In this document: positions 9,582 to 19,834 of the stretch, piece by piece
Layout of the letters: each line of letters begins with the position of its first letter
Numbering within the stretch: position 1 is the first letter of the stretch
Assembly: GCA_002346675.1 (NCBI GenBank)
Contig: DEAI01000006.1
Location: 1-64,000 of the forward strand
DNA: 64,000 bases
From: Fidelibacterota bacterium UBA2986
GTDB taxonomy: Bacteria > Fidelibacterota > Marinisomatia > Marinisomatales > AB-629-J13
Direction of reading: 5' to 3'
Position numbers and translations under genes: made by a program
Notes under the pieces: generated by a model
What the model was told of the DNA's origin: nothing
Seen by the model: only the letters and a program-made list of their open reading frames with translations
Databases searched by the model: none

Positions 9582-12500
9582 CTATTTTACTAATAGCATT
9601 TTCTTAAATCCATGAAAATCACCGGCCTCCACAGAGTAGAAATATACCCCTGAAGATACCGGCACACCATTAGAATCTGTTCCGTTCCACTGAACAAAAT
9701 GATAGCCCGCTGGATAGCTCTTGTTAGCCAACTCAGCGATCAGCTGTCCACGTGCGTTAAAAACAGAAACAGACACATCAGCGATCTCCGGTAGTTCAAA
9801 CCTGATATTGGTCACCGGGTTAAATGGATTCGGGTAGTTTTGAGAGAGAGCGTACTCTACCGGAAGCGAAATGGTCTTAAATACAACCGGATTTAATCCG
9901 TTACCAAAAGCTCCGTTCACCTCAAACTCGAACGCATTTGCCAGCTCTTTTATCTCACCGGTACTCGCATCCATTACTCCAAAGCGGATATTTTCGCCCT
10001 GCTCGTGACCGTAAACCATCATTCCAACGGTGTACCTGTCAGCAACAGGGTGATAGATCGGAGCTGCAATACCACGACACTCTTCACCAACAAAGGCAGC
10101 TATGATGTCATCACTATCCATCGACTCTTCGCTGTCAATCATCAGGACTCCTGTGATCGTCATATTGTGCTCATATCCATGATGATTGACCTCCCACGGG
10201 GAGTTCAAAAGCTGAGGCATAATTGTTCTCGCCAATTCTCCAGGTGGGTCTGTGTATAGCAGGGTCGCGTCATCGTTCATATTGATCATGTAACCATCAA
10301 GAGGCATCATGTTCTCAAGTCCACCCTCAGCAAACCATCCATAGTTATCATAGTAGGATGCGTAGCTGGTCTGGTTCTTAATGAGCGAACCTGACTCTCC
10401 AATGGACTCCAAAGCAGCACCTACCTCGTTACCAGATTGCGGTAAATAGCTGACCCAGTTCCAACCTGCGGAGAGACCAATAGGTCTGTCAGAGAACACA
10501 ACAGGCTCACCTGTATAGGAGAGAGTAGCGCTCTCATCCATGCTGATCATGTACATACTCTCAACATCGATATTCTCAAGTCCACCCTCAGCAAACCACC
10601 CATAGTTATCGTAGTAGGATGCGTAGCTGGTCTGGTTCTTAATGAGCGAACCTGACTCTCCAATAGACTCCAAAACAGACGCAACACCGAGATCATCGCC
10701 CTCTACGTTCAAGCTAAACCAGTTCCAACCTGCGCTTAGGTCAACATCTACGGTTAAATCATATTCCGCTGCCTCTGGAGTGGCACACGCTTCATTTGAG
10801 TGGCCAGACTCTGATCCATCTTGGAAGACCTGAGTAACGGTATAGCAGTACTCCACATCGCCCGCTAGTGGGGCATCAGTAAACGAGCTGCTCTCTACAC
10901 CTTCAGCTGCCAAAGCACCATCACGGTAGACATTAAAAGTATCTTCTCCCGGCTCACTGCTCTCACCAGGTACAACAACTAAATGCAGAGACGTAAACGC
11001 AGGATTATCTAGCACCAGAGAATTCTCAACGGTCATATCTACGCTGATCATATTACCTCCAAATGCATCCTGGAGTGTAAATGATCCGTGAGCGCTGAGT
11101 CCCGCATTGCTCCAAGAAAGCTCAATATAATTATCCACATCGTACATTAGCGCGACCTCATAGACATGCTCAACACCAACATCGTCTAAGTTACCATTTA
11201 ATACCTGGCTATAGAATCTGTCTCCGTTCCAAACCAGCGCTGCATCAAATGCAGGCGGAGGAGGGGCTGGAGGCGCAAAAGAATCTGTTTCCTCATCATA
11301 GCCATCAGTGGCATCAGGTGAAAGACCTATGGTAAGATCATAGGTTCCGCCCTGAGTTCCACCGGAAGAGTTAAAGGTAAATGTAAAATCTGGTGTACCC
11401 TCAGGCGGTGGCACCGGCTCAAATGGTGTCATATGTAGCTTTAAGGTATTTAACGCAGGATTACAAGATTCGGCTGAACTCTCAGCGGTCATATCAATCT
11501 CAAAAAGAATTCCGCCAAATGCATCTCTCAAGTAAAAACTACCGAGCTCTGACCATCCAGCATTGTCCCAGGACGCTGTAACACATCCATCTGTTCCGTA
11601 CTGGAGCAGGACATCTACGACATGCTCACTGTAGTCCACATCACCCCCTAGAATCTGCGTATAATATCTGTCACCACCCCAGCCCAGGGCCGCATCAAAT
11701 GCAGGTGGAGGAGGCGCAGGTGGCGCATATGTGTCAGTGCCAGCATCGTATCCATCGGAAGCGTCCGGCGAAAACCCTGTCACCAAGGACAGAGTCTGCC
11801 CGTCACCGCTCACATCAACCTGGATAGTAAAATCTGCTCCATCATCACGATTATTATCATTGATCGCATCCCAAGACAGATGAACTTCTTCAATACCAGC
11901 GATTGCGGTCAAGTTAGAGGGCGCAGGTGGCGGAGGAGGAGTGATGTCTATGACATCACCTTCATCACGCGGCTGAATTTTATATGCACCATATGAAAAA
12001 TAGAGCGGTCCGGTAACTACGTACTCATCCCCTGCTGCAGCTTCATAGCCAAACATCTGGTCATCTATCCTCGCGGATCCAGAGTCATCGTTAATGGACC
12101 ACTCACCATAGCCAAGGTCACTCTCATCACACACACCTGAGGTGGTAACGAGAACACCCTCGTAGGCCTCATCATTAACCTCAGCGGTACTCAATACTAC
12201 CGGCTCCGGCAGCGGAACACCGCTTTCTAACAACTCAGCAGACACATACACCAATTCCGTCAATCCATAATATTCCTCTACAATACCGGTGAACTGTCCC
12301 AAGTCACCTAACTCAACATTCTCAGGCTCTTCACCCGCAAATACCCAAATACCGTTCCAGGCACCAGACCCATCCTGTATATAAACTCCATTGCTAGCTA
12401 TTGCCGTGACAACACCCACGGTCGTTACCTCTTGCCCCGCATATGGAGATTCTTCTGCCTGTCCCTGGATCTCGTAGATCGTTATTGGACCAGGTGGCGG

Positions 12501-15500
12501 GCCAGCTACTGCAGGCGTCACCTTGAGCTTCAATGTGTTTAGCGCAGGGTTATCTAAATAGAGTGAATTATCTGCTAACATATCAACACTGACCAGCATA
12601 CCGCCAAAGGCATCTTCCAGTGCAAACGTACCTTGATCACTCCAGCCACTATTATCCCACTCAAGCGTTATAGAACCATCAGCTCCAAACTGCAGTAGGA
12701 CATCCCAAACGTGCTCTTCAAGGTCATCCTCAGAGCCATTCAGAATCTGAGTATAGTAGCGGTCACCGCCCCAACCAAGCGCTGCATCAAAGGCAGGTGG
12801 AGGAGGCGCTGGAGGCGCATATGTATCAATACCAGCGTCATATCCGTCAGTTGCATCAGGAGAAAAACCAAAGCTCATTGTCAAGCTCTGATCATCGCCG
12901 GTTGCGGTAATTGTATTTGTGAAATTGGGATCACTGGAAGGAGTTGGACATCCGCTCCACGGATGAGGATCAAGCACCAGATCACCATCGGTAAGTAAAA
13001 ATCCACGATTGCTCCACTCAACGTTATAGGCACACTCATCGGGAACATCCTCAACTATATCCCAGCCACCACATGTATATTTATATTCGTATGCAACATC
13101 TGAGGCATAGAGCACCATGGATGTAGTAAAGACACCGTCAACATCTTCATCAGAGAGCTCAGCTCCCCAGCCGGACCAGTTGTCCATTGAGCCGGTCACC
13201 CAGGGATTACCCGCACACTGGGAATCCGTAAGCTGAAATGTAACGCTATACTCTGGAGCACATGACTGACAGGGCACGGTAAATCCCGTATCTCCCGTCA
13301 CACTGCCATCAGGACCAACAACTACCGTCGGGTTTGAATCAAAACCTGCCAACGAGGGCAGCCAGATTCCCCACTCAGAGCCGTCATTCTCTATAGCTCC
13401 CCACTCGTAGCTTCCCGCCTCAAGGTCAAGGGTAAGGGTCCACGTTCCGCTGGCAGGATCAGTATTGTTCATGTCAACGTTGGCCCAGTCTGTCATGGTT
13501 CCCTTGAGCTCAACATCCTGGTAATTATTACCATCATCAACAACGGTAAATGTTACTGGATGCGTGTCCGGCTCACCCGAACCGGGCAGCGGAGTTACTA
13601 ATAATTTTAATCCGGTAAAGGCAGGGTTATCCACTGTAAGTGAATTGTCTGCTAGCATATCCACATTGATCATCATACCGCCAAAGGCATCCTGAAGAAC
13701 ACAGGAACTCATAAGGTCTGACCAGCCTGCGTTGTCCCAGGACAACTCAACAAGACCATCTGACCCAAACGCAAGAGCAACACCATATTCATGCTCAACC
13801 AGGTCATCAGCCGATCCATTCAGAATCTGCGTATAATATCTATCTCCAGCCCAATTTAATGCTGCATCAAATGCAGGTGGAGGAGGCGCAGGAGGCGCAT
13901 AATTATCTATACCGTCATCAAATCCGTCTGTAGCATCTGGCGAAAATCCAAATGTCAATGTATATGAAGAGCCCTCTCCGGACGCCATAATATCAGCTGA
14001 AAAATCTGGGTCGCCCGCAGGTGGTGGTGGCGGCTCATCACCAGGACATCCGCTCCACGCGTGCTGCTCTAGAACCATGTCGCTCTCTCCAAGAACAAAT
14101 CCACGGTTGCCCCACTCTACATTGTAGGCACACTCATCTGGAACATTCTCAACTTGATCCCATCCGCCACAGGTATACTTATATTCGTATGCGGCTTCCT
14201 GAGGTATAAGAGCCATGGTTACACTTGAAACACCGTCACCATCCTCATCAGAGAGCTCAGCTCCCCAGCCGGACCACCCGTCCATAGAACCGGTCACCCA
14301 GGGGTTGCCCTCACAGGGGTCATCTGTCAACTGAAATGTAACATCATATGTAGCGGGAGGCTGAAGCTCATCACAAAAACCGTCACCGCAAATACCAAAA
14401 CATGCGTTTACAGTAACATCATCCTCTCCCCACTCAAGAAACCTGTCGTTCCAGTTATCGGGATCTGCACAGTCCTGTCCAGCAATATTTTCCTTACAAT
14501 CCCAGCCACAATCACCATTTAGATATGTATGGTGAGAGCCCGTGCTTGCAGGGCGGGTCAGCGTAATTGTCCAGATATCATCACCATCATCATCGCTCAT
14601 GGCATTATCAGCGGGACCACCAAAGAGCGCGCCGCCACCAACAAATACACTATTGCCAGTTTCAACACTGCTCATATCCAGGTTAAAGGTGATATCAACG
14701 GTTGGAATATCAACACACTCTCCATCAACACACTCCTGCCACGGACCACACTCAACATCTGCGCAGGGGTCTGTATCTATAGACTCCGCTGTCTTAAGAG
14801 TAAATGTCCAGTAGCCAGGACCAAAATTGATAAACACTGTCATGGTGGTTTCATCATCAGAGACTGTCGCATCATAGGTAATGGACTCCGGAGCGTCATC
14901 AGGACTGGTTAGCTCACCTCCATTAACTGCCTTTGCGAGACCTAAAAAGGCACCGACACCGTTCAAGGTTACCGTACCAAAGTTCCAACCATCACCAGAC
15001 GCAAAAGCGTAAGAGTAGGTTGCAGGATTTGAACCATCATGAGGATAAACCGGCGCTCCACAGCCCTCCGGCTCTCCACCTGACTGCCAGCCCTCTATCC
15101 AGGTTTCATCCTGTAAAACATTTGAAAATGTACCATCTTCATTAAAAATATATTCATCGTCAAAGAGACACGCCCTTGTGGCGACATCCTCTTCGCTGTT
15201 TGCCCACCAACTTCCATCATTTGGGTTGGGACCTACAGCCAACGCTCCCGCCTGAGGCGCGAGCCTCCAGGTTGTTTTTATATCAATTTCCGGCGGCCCG
15301 TCACCAGCACATCCGCTCCATGGGTGAGAGTCAAGGATCATATTATTTGAGAGGACAAATCCACGGTTGCTCCACTCTACATTGTAGGCACACTCATCTG
15401 GAACATTCTCAACCTGATCCCATCCGCCACAGGTGTACTTGTATTCATAGGCAACATCTGAGGCATTCAAAACCATCGATACCATATACATACCATCACC

Positions 15501-18500
15501 ATCGCCATCAGAGAGCTCAGCTCCCCAGCCGGACCAGTTGTCCATGGAGCCGGTTACCCAGGGATTACCATCACAGGGCACGGAGCCCCAGCTGTCATCC
15601 AACTGAAAGGTAACAGTATACTCCGGACTGCAGGTCTGACATGGAACGGTAAATCCTGTATCACCATTCACATCACCGTCAGGACCAACAATTACAACTG
15701 GGTTATAATCAAAACCTGCCAAGGAAGGCAGCCAGATTCCCCACTCAGAGCCGTCATTCTCTATGGCTCCCCACTCATAGGCTCCCGGTTCAAGGTCAAG
15801 CGTAAGTGTCCACGTACCGCTGCCATCATTGTTCATATCAACGTTGGCCCAGTCTGTCATGCTTCCCTTAAGCTCAATATCCTGGTAATTATTTCCGTCA
15901 TCCACAACGGTAAACGTCACAGGGTTCGTAGTCGGTCCACTTGAGCCAGCAGAAGGAGTAACAAATAATTTTAAACTGGTAAAAGCAGTATTATCCACTG
16001 TAAGCGAATTGTCTACTAACATATCCACCCAGATCATCATACCGCCAAAAGCATCCTCAAGCTCACAGCCACTCATAAGGTCTGACCAGCCTGTATTGTC
16101 CCAGGACAATTCAATCAGGCCATCAGAGCCAAAGGCAAGAGAAATATCATACTCGTGCTCAACCAGATCATCTATCGATCCGTTAAGGATCTGTGTATAA
16201 TAGCGGTCACCGCCCCAGCTCAACGCTGCATCAAATGCAGGAGGAGGAGGTGAAGGAGGAGCATAGGTATCTATACCTTCATCAAAACCGTCCGTCGCAT
16301 CTGGCGAAAATCCGAACGTCATGTTATATGTATTGCCCTCTCCGGTGGCTGAAAAACTAGCTGCGAAATCAGGATGGCCTGCCGGAGGCTCAGGGGTTAC
16401 ATCAACAACATCATTCTCATCCCTAGGCTGTATCTTAAAAGCACCATAAGAATAATCAAGAGGACCGGAAACTGTGTAGTGATTTCCGACCGTAGCCATA
16501 TAGGCGTACATTTTGTCATCGATTCTACCGGGAGCGGTTCCATCATTTATGGACCACTCACCATAGCCTAGATCGTTATTATCGCACTCACCGGTTGCGA
16601 CCACAACAACTGACTCATTTTCCTCTTCCATTACACCGGTCTGAATTCCAACTGGCGTGGGTAAAGGATTACCGCTTGATAAAACATTTACCTCTTCAAG
16701 TTCAATTTCAGTTAAATCATAATATTCTAAAACCGTACCTACTACAGTAACATCATCTCCAATGGCAACCGCATCTGCACCACCATAGACCCAAATACCA
16801 CACCAATCTGCTGACCCTGATGATCCATCACAATCCTGCATCCAGAATCCACTAGATGTCACACCGGTGACAATACCATACGAATATACCAACACATCCA
16901 CATATGGAGAGGCATCAGCCTGTCCCTGTATCTCATAAATGCTTAGATCTAATGGCTGAACTGGATACTCACAGCAGTCATTACCGCCATCCTCACAGCC
17001 ATCAGAATCAGCGTCATAGTTTAACGCATCAGGATCTAAACAGCCCCAGTTTTCACCTGCTGGCTCATCAATGTGCCAACCTAATGTTGAAGGTGTATAG
17101 TCAGCCGTAGGACGCTCCGCAACAACCCACTCAGAGTCATCAGCGTTTGTACCGGCAGATGAGGCCCAGTCACCACTGTTACCTGAGGACACCTCATCCT
17201 TTCTCACAAGGGTATTATCTTTGGTGGCGTTATTAACACCGGCAACCGCCCAGCCCGAACCCGGGTCATCACCCAGCTCACCTATAAGATCTAATATTGA
17301 TAAAGTTGTCGTATCAGTCAACGCAAAGGCATCATCACCGTTTGAAAGATATGTAAATGTCTGATCACACTCTGCCTGAATCCCATCACTTGCAGAACCG
17401 TGACAGACCACATAAACCTCACCCGCTGCCAATGTGGTTCCATCTTCAAAGGTCACATTGTTCGGATAATCAAAAGAACCGGTTTCATCACAGCCATTAG
17501 AACAGCTGGAAAGGGAAAAATCAGCCAGATTTACATCTTCATCTGAGCCATTATAAATCTCTAAATATTTATTATTGCTTGAGCCCTCTGCAGCCTCCGA
17601 AAAGAAAAGCTCCGGAAAATCTGCAGGTGGCGGCCCGTCACCAGGACATCCACTCCACGGGTGAGAGTCAAGCGTCAGGTCACCATCGTTCAAAAAGAAT
17701 CCGCGGTTGTGCCACTCCGCATTATATGCACACTCATCCGGGACATCCTCAACCTGGTCCCATCCGCCACAGGTATACTTGTACTCATAGGCAACATCTG
17801 AGGCATTCAGCACCATTGACGCACTGTAAATACCATCCCCATCTCCATCTGAGAGCTCGGCTCCCCAGCCGGACCATCCATCCATAGAACCGGTCACCCA
17901 GGGATTTCCAGTACACGGAACTGAGCCCCATGTATTATCTAGCTGAAAGGTAACACTATACTCAGACGGTGGTGGCGGCTCATATGTCCCAGGAGTAATA
18001 CTAAAATGTAGCACGGTATGCTCGCTCACGCTAACACCCTCTACCTCATTCATATTCACGCTTAAAAGATCACCGCCAAAGGCATCTGAAAGCGTAAAAG
18101 TACCAAACCCATTTAACAAGGAATTATCCCACGCAAGATCAATAACACCGCTCTCATCATACTGCAGAAGAACATCAAACACGTGAGCCTCACCAAAATC
18201 ACTCTCACTGCTTCCAAGCATCTGGATAAAGTAGCGGTCACCCTCCCAGCCAAGGGCTGCATCAAATGCAGGTGGAGGTGGCGCTGGAGGTGCATAATCA
18301 TCAATATTTGGATCAAACCCGTCCGTAGTAGAACTAGAAAATCCAGCCATAAGGTGATACTCATCTGAGCCAGATGAAACGATCAGGTGAACACCAAATT
18401 CAGGCCCAGCGGGTGGCGGCTCGTCACCAGCACATCCGCTCCACGGGTGTGAATCCAAAACTGTATTATCCGAGAGAACAAATCCACGGTTCTGCCAATC

Positions 18501-19571
18501 ACAGTTGTAGGCACAATCACAGGGAACATCCTCAACCTGGTCCCATCCGCCACAGGTGTACTTATACTCATAGGCAACATCTGAGGCATTCAAAACCATG
18601 GACACCGTATATATACCATCACCATCGCCATCGGAGAGCTCAGCTCCCCAGCCGGACCAGTTATCCATAGAGCCTGTTAACCAGGGATTGCCATCACAGG
18701 GCACAGAGCCCCAGCTGTCATCCAACTGAAAGGTAACACTGTACTCAGGACTACATGTCTGACAGGGAACCTCAAATCCCGTGTCACCTGTGACACTCCC
18801 GTCAGGGCCAACCACAACCGTTGGGTTTGTTTCAAAACCTGCCAGCGAGGGCAGCCAGATTCCCCACTCAGAGCCGTCATTCTCTATAGCTCCCCACTCA
18901 TAGCTTCCCGCTTCAAGGTCAAGCGTAAGGGTCCACGTTCCGCTGCCATCGTTGCTCATATCAACGTTGGCCCAGTCAGTCATAGTTCCTTTGAGCTCAA
19001 CATCCTGATAATTATTTCCGTCATCCGTAACTGTAAAGGTAACGGGAAAAGTGTCCGGCTCTTCTGAGCCAGCCAAAGGAGTAACCATTAGCTTCAAACC
19101 GGTAAAGGCAGGATTAGTCAAGGAAGCGCTTGCATCAGAAAGCATATCCACATTTATCATCATACCGCCAAAGGCATCCTGAAGAACACAGGAGCCCATT
19201 AGGTCTGACCAGCCGGTATTATCCCAGCTTAGATTAATAGTGTTATTACTATCATACGCAAGAGCTATATCATATACGTGCTCCACAAGGTCATCATTGG
19301 AGCCACTTAAAATTTGGGTATAATACCTTTCGCCACCCCACGTCAACGCAGCATCAAAGGCAGGAGGAGGGGGTGCGGGAGGGGCATAGCTGTCTAGCCC
19401 GTCATCAAATCCGTCCGTCGCATCAGGCGAAAATCCAAAGGTCAGTGGGTAGGACTGTTCTCCGCCGCCATCTGCATTTATCGTACCAGAAAAATTAGGC
19501 CCTTGCGCAAAAAGACCTGTCGCTAAAAAGGATACAAAAAATAACTTTGTAACTGTTGAAGGTGAATTCAT
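9582..19571 (-). CDS. Giant (3329 aa) secreted T9SS-sorted modular protein with starch-binding-like and Pro-rich repeat modules
   Basis: I place the start at the ATG at 19571, ten codons inside the longest frame, because GGAGG sits 8 bases before it and the product then opens with a normal signal peptide (MNSPSTVTKLFFVSFLATG, cut after LFAQ). Three module families alternate. Seven copies of a ~140-aa module carry YAPPAPPPPAFDAAL. Three copies of a ~95-aa module carry VELKGTMTDWANVDM. Five copies of a ~100-aa Cys-containing module carry NPWVTGSMDNWSGWG. The last two look like carbohydrate-binding beta sandwiches of the CBM20/CBM48 type, which is inference. A lamin-tail-like domain (about 17050-17620), two OB-like YEIQGQA domains and an FN3 domain split by inserted modules (10918-11886) are also present. 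Two near-identical GWN modules and a T9SS sorting domain (NYPNPFNP, end FKKMLLVK) complete it. Likely a surface or secreted glycan-binding scaffold. Confidence 0.88.
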   Translation of the reverse strand: MNSPSTVTKLFFVSFLATGLFAQGPNFSGTINADGGGEQSYPLTFGFSPDATDGFDDGLDSYAPPAPPPPAFDAALTWGGERYYTQILSGSNDDLVEHVYDIALAYDSNNTINLSWDNTGWSDLMGSCVLQDAFGGMMINVDMLSDASASLTNPAFTGLKLMVTPLAGSEEPDTFPVTFTVTDDGNNYQDVELKGTMTDWANVDMSNDGSGTWTLTLDLEAGSYEWGAIENDGSEWGIWLPSLAGFETNPTVVVGPDGSVTGDTGFEVPCQTCSPEYSVTFQLDDSWGSVPCDGNPWLTGSMDNWSGWGAELSDGDGDGIYTVSMVLNASDVAYEYKYTCGGWDQVEDVPCDCAYNCDWQNRGFVLSDNTVLDSHPWSGCAGDEPPPAGPEFGVHLIVSSGSDEYHLMAGFSSSTTDGFDPNIDDYAPPAPPPPAFDAALGWEGDRYFIQMLGSSESDFGEAHVFDVLLQYDESGVIDLAWDNSLLNGFGTFTLSDAFGGDLLSVNMNEVEGVSVSEHTVLHFSITPGTYEPPPPSEYSVTFQLDNTWGSVPCTGNPWVTGSMDGWSGWGAELSDGDGDGIYSASMVLNASDVAYEYKYTCGGWDQVEDVPDECAYNAEWHNRGFFLNDGDLTLDSHPWSGCPGDGPPPADFPELFFSEAAEGSSNNKYLEIYNGSDEDVNLADFSLSSCSNGCDETGSFDYPNNVTFEDGTTLAAGEVYVVCHGSASDGIQAECDQTFTYLSNGDDAFALTDTTTLSILDLIGELGDDPGSGWAVAGVNNATKDNTLVRKDEVSSGNSGDWASSAGTNADDSEWVVAERPTADYTPSTLGWHIDEPAGENWGCLDPDALNYDADSDGCEDGGNDCCEYPVQPLDLSIYEIQGQADASPYVDVLVYSYGIVTGVTSSGFWMQDCDGSSGSADWCGIWVYGGADAVAIGDDVTVVGTVLEYYDLTEIELEEVNVLSSGNPLPTPVGIQTGVMEEENESVVVVATGECDNNDLGYGEWSINDGTAPGRIDDKMYAYMATVGNHYTVSGPLDYSYGAFKIQPRDENDVVDVTPEPPAGHPDFAASFSATGEGNTYNMTFGFSPDATDGFDEGIDTYAPPSPPPPAFDAALSWGGDRYYTQILNGSIDDLVEHEYDISLAFGSDGLIELSWDNTGWSDLMSGCELEDAFGGMMIWVDMLVDNSLTVDNTAFTSLKLFVTPSAGSSGPTTNPVTFTVVDDGNNYQDIELKGSMTDWANVDMNNDGSGTWTLTLDLEPGAYEWGAIENDGSEWGIWLPSLAGFDYNPVVIVGPDGDVNGDTGFTVPCQTCSPEYTVTFQLDDSWGSVPCDGNPWVTGSMDNWSGWGAELSDGDGDGMYMVSMVLNASDVAYEYKYTCGGWDQVENVPDECAYNVEWSNRGFVLSNNMILDSHPWSGCAGDGPPEIDIKTTWRLAPQAGALAVGPNPNDGSWWANSEEDVATRACLFDDEYIFNEDGTFSNVLQDETWIEGWQSGGEPEGCGAPVYPHDGSNPATYSYAFASGDGWNFGTVTLNGVGAFLGLAKAVNGGELTSPDDAPESITYDATVSDDETTMTVFINFGPGYWTFTLKTAESIDTDPCADVECGPWQECVDGECVDIPTVDITFNLDMSSVETGNSVFVGGGALFGGPADNAMSDDDGDDIWTITLTRPASTGSHHTYLNGDCGWDCKENIAGQDCADPDNWNDRFLEWGEDDVTVNACFGICGDGFCDELQPPATYDVTFQLTDDPCEGNPWVTGSMDGWSGWGAELSDEDGDGVSSVTMALIPQEAAYEYKYTCGGWDQVENVPDECAYNVEWGNRGFVLGESDMVLEQHAWSGCPGDEPPPPPAGDPDFSADIMASGEGSSYTLTFGFSPDATDGFDDGIDNYAPPAPPPPAFDAALNWAGDRYYTQILNGSADDLVEHEYGVALAFGSDGLVELSWDNAGWSDLMSSCVLQDAFGGMMINVDMLADNSLTVDNPAFTGLKLLVTPLPGSGEPDTHPVTFTVVDDGNNYQDVELKGTMTDWANVDMNNTDPASGTWTLTLDLEAGSYEWGAIENDGSEWGIWLPSLAGFDSNPTVVVGPDGSVTGDTGFTVPCQSCAPEYSVTFQLTDSQCAGNPWVTGSMDNWSGWGAELSDEDVDGVFTTSMVLYASDVAYEYKYTCGGWDIVEDVPDECAYNVEWSNRGFLLTDGDLVLDPHPWSGCPTPSSDPNFTNTITATGDDQSLTMSFGFSPDATDGYDAGIDTYAPPAPPPPAFDAALGWGGDRYYTQILNGSEDDLEEHVWDVLLQFGADGSITLEWDNSGWSDQGTFALEDAFGGMLVSVDMLADNSLYLDNPALNTLKLKVTPAVAGPPPGPITIYEIQGQAEESPYAGQEVTTVGVVTAIASNGVYIQDGSGAWNGIWVFAGEEPENVELGDLGQFTGIVEEYYGLTELVYVSAELLESGVPLPEPVVLSTAEVNDEAYEGVLVTTSGVCDESDLGYGEWSINDDSGSARIDDQMFGYEAAAGDEYVVTGPLYFSYGAYKIQPRDEGDVIDITPPPPPAPSNLTAIAGIEEVHLSWDAINDNNRDDGADFTIQVDVSGDGQTLSLVTGFSPDASDGYDAGTDTYAPPAPPPPAFDAALGWGGDRYYTQILGGDVDYSEHVVDVLLQYGTDGCVTASWDNAGWSELGSFYLRDAFGGILFEIDMTAESSAESCNPALNTLKLHMTPFEPVPPPEGTPDFTFTFNSSGGTQGGTYDLTIGLSPDATDGYDEETDSFAPPAPPPPAFDAALVWNGDRFYSQVLNGNLDDVGVEHVYEVALMYDVDNYIELSWSNAGLSAHGSFTLQDAFGGNMISVDMTVENSLVLDNPAFTSLHLVVVPGESSEPGEDTFNVYRDGALAAEGVESSSFTDAPLAGDVEYCYTVTQVFQDGSESGHSNEACATPEAAEYDLTVDVDLSAGWNWFSLNVEGDDLGVASVLESIGESGSLIKNQTSYASYYDNYGWFAEGGLENIDVESMYMISMDESATLSYTGEPVVFSDRPIGLSAGWNWVSYLPQSGNEVGAALESIGESGSLIKNQTSYASYYDNYGWFAEGGLENMMPLDGYMINMNDDATLLYTDPPGELARTIMPQLLNSPWEVNHHGYEHNMTITGVLMIDSEESMDSDDIIAAFVGEECRGIAAPIYHPVADRYTVGMMVYGHEQGENIRFGVMDASTGEIKELANAFEFEVNGAFGNGLNPVVFKTISLPVEYALSQNYPNPFNPVTNIRFELPEIADVSVSVFNARGQLIAELANKSYPAGYHFVQWNGTDSNGVPVSSGVYFYSVEAGDFHGFKKMLLVK
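10312..10413 (-). repeat. Near-identical direct repeat, copy A (GWN module)
   Basis: About 102 bases are repeated 261 bases away (10573-10674) with only a few mismatches. Both copies encode the segment from ESIGESGSL through NYGWFAEGGLEN in the same frame. The period is exactly 87 codons, so loss or gain of a unit would keep the frame. Confidence 0.9.
10573..10674 (-). repeat. Near-identical direct repeat, copy B (GWN module)
   Basis: Partner of 10312-10413, 261 bases away. Its high DNA identity in a protein whose other repeats have diverged suggests a recent duplication or gene conversion. Confidence 0.9.
11200..19420 (-). repeat. Seven-copy YAPPAPPPPAFDAAL module family inside the giant gene
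   Basis: The Pro-rich core, seen on the plus strand as gcaggtggaggaggcgc-type runs, occurs near 11250, 11700, 12795, 13875, 16240, 18270 and 19365. Each copy opens with LTFGFSPDATDGFD-like residues and ends with a LEDAFGG stretch and an LxVTP strand. Five Cys-containing NPWVTGSMD modules and three MTDWANVD modules are interspersed. These are coding repeats of irregular spacing, not a CRISPR array. Confidence 0.9.
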
Positions 19572-19790
19572 TTTTAATTCCTCCATTATAATTGACTTCA
19601 AATTTCAATAATCATTTTGGTATAAAAAACTTTAAACCCCACCCATCCTATCGTAAACGAGAACAAAGCGAGATCATCTTCTCTCACACCAAACCTTACT
19701 ACTTCTAAAATCTTTTCGGCAGAACACCTTTATAGCAAAAATATTGCGACTCTCTCCGACTGCCTTTTCCCATACCCTCCAACAAGAAAT

Positions 19791-19822
19791 CATGCGGGAG
19801 CGGCCTTTGCCGCCCCCGCATG
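19791..19822 (-). terminator. GC-rich hairpin terminator after the 2472-aa protein gene
   Basis: The stem CATGCGGG(G)GCGGC pairs with GCCGCTCCCGCATG around a short loop, beginning 13 bases past the stop at 19835. On the minus strand ATTTCTTGTT follows, so the U-tract is weak but the stem is very strong. The rest of the 19572-19834 gap shows no gene. Confidence 0.7.
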
Positions 19823-19834
19823 ACCATGTTTTTT

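Noticed and set aside
15176..15613. 145-codon plus-strand frame (and many others antisense to the giant genes)
   Set aside because: They are His/Arg/Pro-rich shadows of the repeated minus-strand modules. Similar shadow frames recur with each repeat.
11200..19420. CRISPR-like array from regularly recurring short GC-rich motifs
   Set aside because: The repeats are in-frame coding modules of hundreds of bases with irregular spacing and diverged copies.
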